Below, piece after piece: positions 1-9,059 of a stretch of 64,000 nt of DNA. The DNA lies in assembly GCA_021186555.1 (NCBI GenBank), contig JAJKFL010000006.1:1661501-1725500 (forward strand), given 5' to 3'. The notes under the pieces are model-generated. The model was not told the DNA's origin and ran no database searches. It saw only the letters and a program-made list of their open reading frames with translations. This DNA is from Reticulitermes speratus (lineage: Eukaryota; Arthropoda; Insecta; Blattodea; Rhinotermitidae). A program made the translations under genes and the position numbers. Position 1 is the stretch's first letter. Every line of letters begins with the position of its first letter.

Positions 1-787
1 CGGAACTGCTAGACCGTGTCATCAGTCTACACTTTGTGCTTGTGTTTCAACAACGGAACTGCTAGACCGTGTCATATGTCTACACATTTGTGCTTGTGTT
101 TCAACAACGGAACTGCTAGACCGTGTCATCAGTCTACACTTTGTGCTTGTGTTTCAACAACGGAACTGCTAGACCGTGTCATCAGTCTACACTTTGTGCT
201 TGTGTTGCAACAACGGAACTGCTAGACCGTGTCATATGTCTACACATTTGTGCTTGTGTTTCAACAACGGAACTGCTAGACCGTGTCATCAGTCTACACA
301 TTTGTGCTTGTGTTTCAACAACGGAACTGCTAGACCGTGTCATCAGTCTACACATTTGTGCTTGTGTTGCAACAACGGAACTGCTAGACCGTGTCATCAG
401 TTACACATTTGTGCTTGTGTTGCAACAACGGAACTGCTAGACCGTGTCATCAGTCTACACATTTGTGCTTGTGTTGCAACAACGGAACTGCTAGACCGTG
501 TCATCAGTCTACACATTTGTGCTTGTGTTTCAACAACGGAACTGCTAGACCGTGTCATCAGTCTACACATTTGTGCTTGTGTTTCAACAACGGAACTGCT
601 AGACCGTGTCATCAGTCTACACATTTGTGCTTGTGTTGCAACAACGGAACTGCTAGACCGTGTCATCAGTCTACACATTTGTGCTTGTGTTGCAACAACG
701 GAACTGCTAGACCGTGTCATCAGTCTACACATTTGTGCTTGTGTTGCAACAACGGAACTGCTAGACCGTGTCATCAGTCTACACATT
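1..787. repeat. Minisatellite, 54-bp unit, enters from left edge
   Basis: About 14.5 copies of a 54-bp unit (some 53 bp) that contains GCTAGACCGTGTCATCAG and TTTGTGCTTGTG. Copies differ mainly by TTTCAACA versus TTGCAACA and by CATCAG versus CATATG. The array runs off the left edge, so its full length is unknown. It lies beyond the last recognised CUB exon, in an intron or the 3' flank. Open frames here are only a consequence of the repeat. Confidence 0.97.
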
Positions 788-1563
788 CTCGTCCTTTTGA
801 TAAGCCTAGAAAGTTTTATGGTACAGGGCTTTATTTTATCTGGCAACTATCATCTGTCACTCCTCGCCACTATTCCGCCGTGTGTGTGGCCGGTCGGAGG
901 AGTGGGCTACGTTAATACGGGGGGGGGGGAGACTTTCGGAAATGACTTGGACTCACCTTATTCCCAGCAATTTTACTAATTTAGGCTGAATACTAATCAA
1001 CTGATAGCTCAACATAGTCCCGTCCTGTGTTATACATCGCTGCCATGTTCTTGCGAGCTTCCACATGCCTTCCCAGGACCAATCTCTACGGCAGTCGCCT
1101 GTGCACTCTCCTTACCACTGTTCAAACCCCGCGCCCAGCTGAACACAGTGCTGCGTGCAGCTGCTTGCTCTCCACAAACTGCAGATAACAGACGATGAAT
1201 ATCTGATGGTTTATCGCCTTCTTACCACATGAACCACGTGGTCCCTCTCTGCCAGTGATATTTCGCCTTCCATTTTGCGACTGTTGTCCACGCGCTTCGA
1301 CCACTACACTTGGTAACGACTCAGCAGTTTTTCACAGGCACGCAAGACTATGGCCATTTGGTGGCGGAATGCTGCACTAAGACTACACTGTCCGATGGTA
1401 ACTCGCGCGATCTCACAGCTTGTTACCGTCCAAATAATTCCGAGCGCCCTTGGTACCATAAACAAGAACACAGGAAGTGGCAACCGACAGTTGTCAGATA
1501 AAATAATGAACTTATACACAAACTCATACGGAACTATGCTAAGTGACAAGTGTGGACACTTAC
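788..1563. other. Unassigned DNA 3' of the last recognised CUB exon
   Basis: No repeat or convincing exon seen. If the CUB gene continues, the next exon should start in phase 1 and finish CUB5. The only splice-like interval is about 1128-1182 (pyrimidine-rich TGCAG acceptor, GTAAGG donor), but its translation does not resemble the end of a CUB domain, so it is not called. A G9 run lies at 920-928. Confidence 0.4.
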
Positions 1564-1672
1564 TTGATCGCCCTGCCAGATTTCCGCAGTAGGCTTGCCC
1601 ATCGATCTGAAGATATTCTGCGCTACAAGGCAGGCTGAAGTCTGTGAAGTTCAGACGGAGGCCGCAAACATC
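1564..1672 (-). CDS. CUB-protein exon 6: middle of CUB5
   Basis: The exon is 109 nt with an excellent acceptor (TGTCTGCCTTACAG) and donor (TCAA|GTAAGT). It reads DVCGLRLNFTDFSLPC and then EYLQIDGQAYCGNLAGRS, continuing CUB5 in phase 0 from exon 5. It ends in phase 1. The last part of CUB5 is not found in the window. Confidence 0.88.
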
Positions 1673-4600
1673 CTGTAAGGCAGACAGATGGCAGCAGTGA
1701 CTGACTGCAGTGCACTGCAGCTTCGGAGGCTCAGAGCCGCTGTCATGCACGAACTCCCGCCATTTTATGAAAATCGGAAGTTCACTGCTGCGTTCACAAA
1801 CTTCGCTATTTTATTTCGTCTTAGTCACAAGAACTCAGCCCACGTCACACATCCATCTTAATGTTGCACTTCACCTGTTCATCTCTGACCATCACTTTCC
1901 TCAAATTACACGTACGAAATACTTAGCTATTGTATGCGTCCTACATGATCGCTCTTCCCGTCTTTTTCAATAATATTAGGTAGGCGCTGAGATGGCTCAG
2001 TCGGTATAGTGACGAGGCTACACACTGTGCAACCGAGGCACAATTTTTTGATCCCCGGCTACGGCAAAGTGTCCAGACTGTCTCCTAGTTAATGGATACC
2101 GAATAATGAATGTGACCGCACACACAGTCAGTCCAAAGGTTAAGGATGCATGGAGCTAAACATCCAACTCCCATACGCCTTCATGGGGAGAACAGGGACA
2201 GCTTTGCCTAATATTATTAATCGCATTAATTTCAACTTTCAATTGAGTTACCAATTAAGTATTTGCTATAGGACCGAGCAAACGACGGGAATCCTTAATT
2301 AATCTGGCTGACACACTGCATGACTGCCAAGAATGAGAGGTGAAAACGGAGCGGTTTGGAATGACTCTAAACGTACAAACGTACGAACGTACAGACGTAC
2401 AAACGTACAACGTACAAACGTACAAACGTACAAACGTACAAACGTACAGACGTACAAACGTACAAACGTACAAACGTACGAACGTAACGAAAGTACAGAC
2501 GTACAAACGTACAAACGTACAAACGTACGAACGTACGAAAGTACAGAAGTACAAAGTACGAACGTACAAAAGTACAGACGTACAAACGTACAAACGTACG
2601 AACGTACAAAGGTACAAACGTACAAAGGTACAAACGTACGAACGTACAAACGTGCAATACAACGTACAAATACGTACAAACGTACAAACGTACAAAGTAC
2701 AAATGTACAAAGTACAAACACCCCGCTCTTGCCTCGCAGGGACAGTAGTCTGTCTCCAGCTCAAAGTCCAACCAGTTAAACCTGTGGTAAAACGTGTGGG
2801 TAAAATTCAGATTCATTCAGTGCTACGTTAAGTGGTATGTATAGTTACCGCTGTCGCCCTCAGTCGCACTTACAGTGCTGCGTTTCAAGATGCGGTATAC
2901 ACACGATCTGTGCACTATGGAGCCACTTCTGGTCAGCGTGAAGTACTGGCCGTCCGTGACCTGCCCGCAGTCGGCTGGAGGCACGTCTTCACGTCTGTTA
3001 CACGGAACATGCTGGTAGACGGCTCTGAAGCCGCGACCGGAGTGCTGGCCGTCCGAGACGAGCAGCACGTCCATTTGTGGCGCGGATGACATGTCTAGCA
3101 CAGCTGAAACACCGACAGATACACTGCAGTGTGTTGACAACGAAACAGCGATGGACATAGACCGCTTTTCTGTACAGCCCTGCAACCGCACACACGAACG
3201 AACGAACAAACAAACTAACTAGCTAACTAACCTACTAACTCCTTGGATCAGAGATTTTATTGCAAACTAACAGTTCCTCAGCTAGCAAAGAAATTCCAGC
3301 ATTTCATAGAACACGAATGTTCATTGCCGTGTTCACAACAGCCCGCCATCTGTCCCTAGCATGAACCATATTAAATCACTCCACGCCCTTCCATCCTATT
3401 TTTATGATACATTTTCATGTTAGCCTCCCATCTACAACCAGGTCTTCCAAGTAGCCTGTTTTCTTCGTGTTTTCCTATCGAAAACCTGCAGGCATTTCTC
3501 TTATCCCCCATACGTGCCACATGATCCGCCCATCTCTTCCTCCTTTTCTCTCCTCCGATATCACGTCTCCCGGTAATGCTCAAACACCCTTTTCAGCGCC
3601 CTAACCCCGCACACTGTCAGCATAGGTCTGCAGACAGCTGACGTAACAAAATGTAACTGTCCAAACTGACAGTGTTGTGTCAAATCATCCCTCCTTTCAA
3701 AAAAGAAGCCATGGACCTTCTCTTGACATGTATCTAGTTTGCTGTGTCAGAACCATGCTTGTGTTCCAAGTACCCTGCACTTACTGCCTGTCGCCAGTAG
3801 CGACTCCCCACAGTAGCGCCACCGTCCACCGAGCAGTATGTAGTCCTTGACACAGTCCGCACTGGGCTCTAAAGAGAAGTCCAGCATGAACAGTTGAACG
3901 TGGCAGTAGCCTGTGAGACGCTGGAACCTGAAACAGAGCAGTAGGCCTACTTCTGTTCTGCGCTGTCAGCATCATGCCACCAATGCTACATACTCATTTG
4001 CATCTACATGCTGCTCTGACCAGAGAAGCAAAAGGGCGAAGCCTGAGAGCCTTCAGACAAAGTAATACTCTTTCGAACATCTGAGGTGCACTGAATAGAA
4101 AAGTACTTCCACATAGTTTCTTTCTAGTCTTTGAATGGTTAAAGTGAGTTTCGTTATACCCTTAAAATCCAACAAAACTTGAACAAATGTTATTCATGAA
4201 GAAACTCACCGATAGCACGTTCTGACGTCATTAGGGTACGCTTGTGGGTATCCGGGCGACTGAATCCATCCTCTGACTTGATTCAAAACTTGGCACGAGC
4301 GTTTTGTGATGGAGAGTCTATGGGGCACAGCAGTTGGGGGAACAGCATCCAGAAATACCGCTTCACTTGTAGGAGCCACTGAGCGAAACCCCAAACGCGA
4401 CAGGCGCTTTCCCGTAAGGACCAGAATCTCTCTGTTTCGAACTGAGACAAAACCACATTTCTTTCGACAGGAGTTTTGAACTGTAACGGCCCATTGTCCA
4501 CAGGCGTCTGAGTACGTCTCGCGCCTGTACAATTATCTTCATCTCTGGCTCCACCAGTACAGTCTTTTCTACATGTCTTGCACTCCCCGTTGGCAGCTAC

Positions 4601-7600
4601 GTCGTTCGGAACAGCAGTGACGTCGACATTGCACAGATGAACTGGAGATACATTTGAGTGCCAAGAGCTGAGCTATCGTTGTAGCAATATTTTGTATTGC
4701 TGTCAGATTTGTCTTTTTCACCGTCAAATGGCGCCTTTGTTTTGTTACGAAAAATGTTGTAGTCGTGGTTTTGGTTGCCTGGGTTGTTTGTTTATCATTG
4801 AAGGTGGTGCCTACGTCTTTCCTATCAGCACAAGAATTGCATTTGTGCACAAAATTAAATTCGTCGATTTGTTTGTCCGAATTATTTATGGTGTAATTGT
4901 GGTCGTTCGTACTGTTAATGCCATGATGCTTTTGAGTAGTATCAATGCCATCTTTATTCTGGATAGCCGTATCTCTGCCATTACTGGGGTCGGCCTTCAG
5001 TTGAAGCGTTTTATGCTGACTGTGGTCAGTAACTGACATATTTGATTCGTCGACAGTGTTGTTACTGTGGCTGTATTCTTGCTCGTCCCTGTACGTTTGA
5101 CCTCTGACATTAACTGCTCCCTCTTTGTCCCTCACCTCACTGAAGTATGTTTGATCTGACCGGCCTGTTTCGTCGACCGCTTTGCTGCGTGTGTACGGCT
5201 CATTGTGGTCGTGTTGCTCCAGTGAGATCAGATCAGCCATATTGTAAGTACCAATGCCAACGTTGTCATGACGGGAAGTGTTGTAGTCTTTACCGTCCCA
5301 ACGGACTGTTACATTATGAACATCGTGCCTGCTCCACGGTGACCAGCCTGTGCACTCTTCCTGCAATATTTCCAGTAAGAACCCACCTGAATTCCCAAGA
5401 TTTCCTTCCTGCGTGTACCGTAGCATTTTCAGCCTTTCATACCCCACATTATCAAACGACGACACCACTGTAAATCCAATTTTACAATCACAGTAGGAGT
5501 ATCCATCTATTTCTAGAAAACCACCATGACATCCACCGGAACTGTCCAGTTGTCCAACCCAAAATAATTTGAAGATAATCCTCAGTCTACATACGCTCGG
5601 ACTGTAGGGCCGGATGACGTACACACAGTCTACGTTGTCGTTGGTATTGCTAAACGGAAATCCGGGACTAACAATGAAGAATAAACGCCCACTGTACACC
5701 TTATTGCAGCAGAGTGGAAGATGGAATTGTGAGGTGTGGGTCATGGGTTGTAGCGCTGGTGGTGGCGGTTGAGGTGGTAGTACTGGTGGCTGCGGTTGTG
5801 GTGGTAACACTGGCGGCCGAGGTTGTGGTGGGTAAATGTGGCGGCCTAGGTTGTGGTGGTAACACTGGCGGCCGAGGTTGTGGTGGTAACACAGGTGGCT
5901 GACGTTGTGGTGGCAACACTGGCGGCCGAGGTTGTGGTGGTAACACAGGTGGCTGACGTTGTGGTGGCAACACTGGCGGCCGAGGTTGTGGTGGTAACAC
6001 AGGTGGTGACTTTGGTGGAACTCGACGGGTGTGGTGGTAACACTGAGGTGGGCCCTGGCGGCCGAGGTTGTGGTGGTAACACAGGTGGCTGACGTTGTGA
6101 TGGTGACACTGGTGGCGGTAATTCTGCCCCGTCTGGAACATTAAGCATCCTACACTGTCGCTGCACGACGCCGATCCGAAACCCACCGTCAATTCCAACT
6201 CCGTCCGAATAGAAATCCACATGTAGCTCGCCCAGAAATTCGTAACTTCTGATTCCGTGCAGCAATCCACAGACAGGTTCTTGGTCCCCGATTTCCAGCC
6301 TGTCTTTGGTGCAGCCATCAGAACTGTCGAGGTGGAAGCTGTCAAACGTGAACTGCGCTTGGCACAGTGACAGTTCTGGCGCTCCGGTAGTAGCGGCGCG
6401 TATGACGTACTGACAGCGAGTGTCGCCAGGGTACGGACCGGGGTATCCTGGGCTCTGGAGGACCACGCTGCTACTGCTGAAGTCGCGACTGCACGCCCGG
6501 TTTGGGGTTGGCAGTTGCGGACACGGTACCTGGCTAATCGCGACGTCGAAACCTCTACGCCCAGACACACCTCCTGATCTGAAACAGAATAAAAATAATT
6601 ACAAATTGTGTTCTCCGTGATGTAGTGCTCCTAGTGCTGCAGTTAGCGCATGTGTGTAATATTGCACTTATCTACTCAGCGACTTAAAACAGTCGTTTTG
6701 AGCCATCTGGCTATGTATTTGTGTACAGTAGAAGATACGCCTACGAGTGTTGTGCGTATTGTGATTGTTTATTGTAGGTGTCTGAATACACAGCAACCAA
6801 GTCCAAATAATAACCTTTCAATTGCCACAAATGAGCAGAATCTACTCTGTTGTATACCTTTTTTTTCAATGGCTCGACAGCCCCTTGGGGGCCTAGGCCG
6901 CCTCATTTTTCGAGGCTTCACGATCACACACTTTTTTTTAGACACACCACACTCAATAGGACTCCTCTGGACGAGTGATCAGCCAGTCGCAGAGACCTCT
7001 ACCTTGCACACACAACAGTCACAAGAGACAGACATCCATGCCCTAGGTGGGATTCGAAACCACAATCCCAGTAAGCGAGCGGCCGTAGATCCACGCCTTA
7101 GACCGCGCGGACCACTGCGATCGGCAACCGGTGTTACAGATAAAGAAATTTCATAGAGTATTTAAAAGGTTCAATATAATACTTTTCTTTCTAGTTTATA
7201 ACATGAAGACAGAAACAATTTCGCAGATCCCCTGGCCAGGTCTCGAGGACCGCTATGGATCTGCAGGAAAACGCTTGGACAATCAGAGGTCTAATTGAAA
7301 CACAACAAACCCTGAAGGAAGTGCCATGTGTCCTTCTTACCTGAACAGGATCAGCGATCGAGGAGAGCTGAAGCGAAAAGTCCGAGCGCCGCTCAAATTG
7401 CCACAGAGTCTTTGACCAGCGATCGTAACATGGTCACCAGAAGTGCAGTCGCCTAAGTCAAAGGTCAAGAAGTTGGCTTGCAGACGGCAGATGTTTGTAG
7501 ACACGGCCTCAACTATGTAGAGACATTGTAGCTGTGGCGGGTAAGGCGCGGGGAATCCGGGAGACTGCAGTCTGAACTCTGAAGTTGCGTATCTGGCCAC

Positions 7601-9026
7601 ACACTGGGCAGCAGTCAGCTGTTCATAGGAGACAGTTCTATCAAAGTGCTTTATTTAAGTGCTTGGCAGCGTCGATGGCAGATGAAGTGTAAGTAAGCAG
7701 CACGGGTGAAAGATACTGACAGGGGAAATCTGAAGTGCTCGGAGAAAAAACTGTTCACACTGTCCCTCTGTCCACCACAAATCCCACATCGACTGACTTG
7801 GAATTGAACCCGGGTATCTACAGTGAGAGTCCCAAGACTGACCGCCTGAGCTATGGCAAGGCCATTCTATCGGAAGAAGGCAACAACTGTACTTGCATGT
7901 TTCAAGGATCTGTCGTTAATTAAAATTGCTTTCAACGGAGGGAAATTCAAATTTATTTCCTAGTTCAAAGGATGGTCATATTTTGGGGTTTTGCACAATG
8001 TTGTGCGCTTTGTTCAATCAAATCCTTCGCCGGAAATTCAAAATTATAACCAGTGACGTCACTGTCAGTATAGTTTTCTTATCTGATAGTCATGCTGCAC
8101 GTTATACTCTTGTGGTCTTGCATACGTTGTGCAGTTTACACTTCTACCATGTAGATGGAAGCAGTATATTCATCCGAAACATTGATAACAATGTCCGTTT
8201 TTGTTTGGGGACCGCAATAACTTTTATAGTGCAAAATGACAGTTGTTTCATTGCTGGACAACAATTTAATATAAGCGGCCTCACGGGGGGTAACTGGAAC
8301 ACAAAACCGTCAATGACAATTCATGACACTGTCACAACAAATGGGCAATTTCATAATTTCATTACAATTTATTTCAAGGAAAACTCGGGCGAAGAACTGG
8401 AGATTTCACTGCTATTTTTGTACTCATAATATGTTGGCAACAGTGTTATTTTTATTTACTGTAAATGTATTCCGCATATAAAAGCGATAAGGCAAAGTTG
8501 TCCCTGTGCAGAATATGAAGGCACATGGAAGAGTGGAGGTATAGCTCCACACATTTTTAAACTCTACACTAGATGGGGTGCGTGGTCAGCTTTACGTCCC
8601 TACCGCTTTACCCCCTGACAAAGAACCCCCAGTAACCCTTGAACAGGATGCTGGCAGGGCCCGAACAGTCGGTCTGGACGCTTTGGAAGAGACAGACATT
8701 ACTTGCCTCCTCCGGCAGGAATCGAACGACGACTCGTGTGACGTCCATCTAGTAGCCTAGTCGCTACACAAACTGCGTTATCAAGGCTGTGTGCAGCATG
8801 CCATTGATAGATTAACTTTCTTAACAAAAGATAACTTGAAACGGGAAGTGTGAGACGCTCTGCACTATGCAGCAGGAAAACTTACCTGGTCGGTGTGTTC
8901 AGAAATGCTGTCTAGCTCTGCGGAAGGGACCCGCGGGTGTTCGTATGTGTAGGCGCTCAGACACTGCTGCCAATAGGTGACACTCAAGACAGTGACCAAA
9001 GTGCGCGCAGACGCCAACGGAATCAT
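1564..9026 (-). CDS. Secreted multi-CUB-domain protein, gene model of six exons, 3' incomplete
   Basis: This is a minus-strand gene assembled from exons 8886-9026, 7341-7603, 4210-6578, 3785-3927, 2874-3103 and 1564-1672. All five junctions have GT-AG sites and matching phase (0, 2, 2, 1, 0), which is strong support. The product starts with a signal peptide and then has CUB1, CUB2, a proline-rich linker, CUB3, a long Thr/Asn/Asp-rich linker with about eight N-glycosylation sequons, CUB4 and CUB5. CUB domains are about 110-residue beta-sandwich modules of extracellular proteins that bind proteins or glycans. No protease or other catalytic domain is visible, so it is probably a secreted binding or matrix protein. 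CUB-only proteins of this kind occur in insects, but I cannot name the orthologue. Exon 3 is open only if the frame changes twice in the repeat linker and about twice more near 4400-4700. Either the assembly has indels or the gene is decaying. The 3' end probably lies left of the window. Confidence 0.85.
1983..2225 (+). mobile_element. tRNA-derived SINE in CUB-gene intron 5
   Basis: The head has a good pol III box A (TGGCTCAGTCGG, 1993-2004) and a degenerate box B (TTTTTGATCCCC, 2045-2056). A non-tRNA body follows and the element ends in an AT-rich tail of ATT-like repeats near 2208-2230. It is antisense to the host gene. Confidence 0.7.
2366..2717. repeat. Octanucleotide array, ACAAACGT-type unit
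   Basis: About 44 copies of an 8-bp unit ACAAACGT, with variants ACGAACGT, ACAGACGT and ACAAAGT. It lies in CUB-gene intron 5. All reading frames stay open for long stretches, giving spurious proteins on both strands. The unit contains ACGT, a possible CpG site, in almost every copy. Confidence 0.95.
2874..3103 (-). CDS. CUB-protein exon 5: end of CUB4 and start of CUB5
   Basis: The exon is 230 nt from acceptor GGTGTTTCAG to donor GCACT|GTAAGT. The split codon A|CT gives Thr. The translation contains MDVLLVSDGQHSGRGF and AVYQHVPC, the typical last strand of a CUB domain, then DCGQVTDGQYFTLTRSGS and SCVYRILKRST, the start of the next one. It ends in phase 0. Confidence 0.9.
3194..3238. repeat. 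Degenerate tetranucleotide microsatellite at LINE 3' end
   Basis: Runs of ACGA, ACAA and CTAA-type units lie just after the LINE 3' untranslated segment. Short tandem 3' tails are typical of some non-LTR clades, so this is probably the element's own tail. Confidence 0.6.
3304..3590 (-). mobile_element. 3' end of a LINE ORF2 (non-LTR retrotransposon) in CUB-gene intron 4
   Basis: Minus-strand translation contains KRWADHVARMGDKRNACRF and LLGRPGCRWEANMKM, then after a frameshift VHARDRWRAVVNTAMNIRVL followed by TGA at 3304-3306. From memory this is the conserved C-terminal tail of endonuclease/reverse-transcriptase elements widespread in insects. It is a 5'-truncated dead copy. The 3' side runs into a tetranucleotide tail (3194-3238). 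Confidence 0.8.
3591..3784. other. CUB-gene intron 4, remaining part
   Basis: Nothing recognised between the LINE fragment and exon 4. The donor of exon 4 is at its right edge. Confidence 0.5.
3785..3927 (-). CDS. CUB-protein exon 4: middle of CUB4
   Basis: The exon is 143 nt between acceptor CTCTGTTTCAG and donor GGCA|GTAAGT. With the phase-2 end of exon 3 (CG|G, Arg) it reads FQRLTGYCHVQLFMLDFSL, then DCVKDYILLGG and RYCGESLLATG, a textbook CUB core. It ends in phase 1. The frame closed in the long-ORF view is not the coding frame. Junctions on both sides are in phase. Confidence 0.9.
3928..4209. other. CUB-gene intron 3
   Basis: A 282-bp intron bounded by GTGAGT and TTTCAG on the minus strand. 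No repeat or extra exon seen. Confidence 0.8.
4210..6578 (-). CDS. CUB-protein exon 3: end of CUB1, CUB2, proline-rich linker, CUB3, glyco-rich linker, start of CUB4
   Basis: Acceptor TTCTGTTTCAG at 6579-6589; donor CTATCG|GTGAGT at 4210/4209. CUB2 is 6152-6493 (LQSPGYPGPYPGDTRC, FTFDSFHLDSSDGC, RIGVVQRQC). A 27-bp coding repeat follows (5762-6098; VLPPQPRPP / VLPPQRQPP). CUB3 is about 5350-5711 (IVSPGFPFSN, VCRLRIIFKLF, GGFLLEILQEEC). The next linker is rich in Thr, Asn, Asp and His with about eight N-x-S/T sequons. CUB4 begins near 4296 (GWIQSPGYPQAYPND). The frame changes near 6035 and 5832, each explained by one extra C in a CCC run. A frame-2 stop near 4571 is avoided only by a different frame (VCNVDVTAVPND-like text, then back by about 4430) or by an unseen intron. 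The two linker shifts look like homopolymer indels; real disruption remains possible. Confidence 0.78.
5762..6098 (-). repeat. Coding minisatellite, 27-bp unit (nine-residue linker repeat)
   Basis: About 12 units of 27 bp encode alternating VLPPQPRPP and VLPPQRQPP on the minus strand, the linker between CUB2 and CUB3. Since 27 is a multiple of three, copy-number change keeps the frame. Two units carry an additional C and shift the frame (about 6035 and 5832). This is an array born or kept inside an exon, unlike the others in the window. Confidence 0.9.
6859..7128 (-). mobile_element. tRNA-derived SINE in CUB-gene intron 2
   Basis: Read on the minus strand it has box A within GTGGTCCGCGCGGTCTAAGG and a perfect box B GGTTTCGAATCCC (7049-7061). 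It ends in A8 (T8 at 6859-6866 on the plus strand). The head resembles a tRNA with a long arm. The element is inserted in the same orientation as the host gene. Confidence 0.85.
7341..7603 (-). CDS. CUB-protein exon 2: most of CUB1
   Basis: The exon runs from acceptor GCCCAG|TGTGTGGCC to donor TTCAG|GTAAGA and is 263 nt, ending in phase 2. The translation starts at the first CUB cysteine (CVARYATSEF) and contains the hallmarks LQSPGFPAPYP, ICRLQANF and RLCGNLSG. CUB1 is completed by the first 19 codons of exon 3 (SGGVSGRRGFDVAISQVPC). The split codon AG|A gives Arg across the junction. Confidence 0.9.
7738..7862 (-). mobile_element. tRNA-derived SINE, family F2, in CUB-gene intron 1
   Basis: The minus strand carries box A TAGCTCAGGCGG (7842-7853) and box B GGGTTCAATTCC (7800-7811). 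The body contains GTGGGATTTGTGGTGGACA, shared with the copy at 40435-40625 and, more loosely, with 59075-59225. Confidence 0.85.
7923..8509. other. CUB-gene intron 1, central part
   Basis: AT-rich sequence with one 167-codon plus-strand open frame (7926-8429) that matches nothing I recognise, has no repeats and is antisense to the intron. No further exon of the CUB gene is needed here because exons 1 and 2 join in phase. Confidence 0.4.
8510..8770 (-). mobile_element. tRNA-derived SINE, family F1, in CUB-gene intron 1
   Basis: Box B GTTCGATTCC is seen on the minus strand (8718-8728) with a weak box A near 8752-8765. The body contains GTAAAGCGGTAGGGACGTAA. Related copies are at 11570-11665, 14612-14860 and 49565-49752, and they can be aligned by eye over most of the body. 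Confidence 0.75.
8886..9026 (-). CDS. CUB-protein exon 1: start codon and signal peptide
   Basis: The exon has 47 codons from ATG at 9026 to a strong donor CCAG|GTAAGT at 8886/8885. It is too short to stand out as a long ORF. Residues 1-25 form a classic signal peptide: MIPLASAR, a hydrophobic core LVTVLSV and a probable cleavage after CLSA. Residues 26-47 are hydrophilic and lead straight to the first CUB cysteine in exon 2. The exon ends in phase 0 and exon 2 starts in phase 0. The start context has A at -3. This start is chosen because it gives a signal peptide and joins CUB1 in frame. Confidence 0.85.
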
Positions 9027-9038
9027 TTCTGAAGTGTC

Positions 9039-9059
9039 TCGAGCCAGCTTCTGGCTCGA
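9039..9059. promoter_or_regulatory. Perfect 9-bp hairpin in the 5' leader just upstream of the CUB-gene start
   Basis: TCGAGCCAG and CTGGCTCGA are exact reverse complements separated by CTT. The hairpin lies 13 bases upstream of the ATG at 9026, so it would fold in the mRNA leader if the leader is unspliced here. A stem this close to a start codon could affect initiation, but that is inference. Confidence 0.5.

Noticed and set aside
1127..1182. Seventh exon of the CUB gene
   Set aside because: Splice-like ends and an acceptable phase, but the translation (CGEQAAARSTVFSWARG) does not complete CUB5 and the donor is weak.
1983..7128. Functional tRNA genes at the box A/box B hits
   Set aside because: Acceptor stems do not pair, boxes are partly degenerate, and long non-tRNA bodies follow, as in SINEs.
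7926..8429. 167-codon plus-strand gene inside CUB intron 1
   Set aside because: No domain, AT-rich chance-like composition and no repeat or transcript signal; could be revisited with RNA data.
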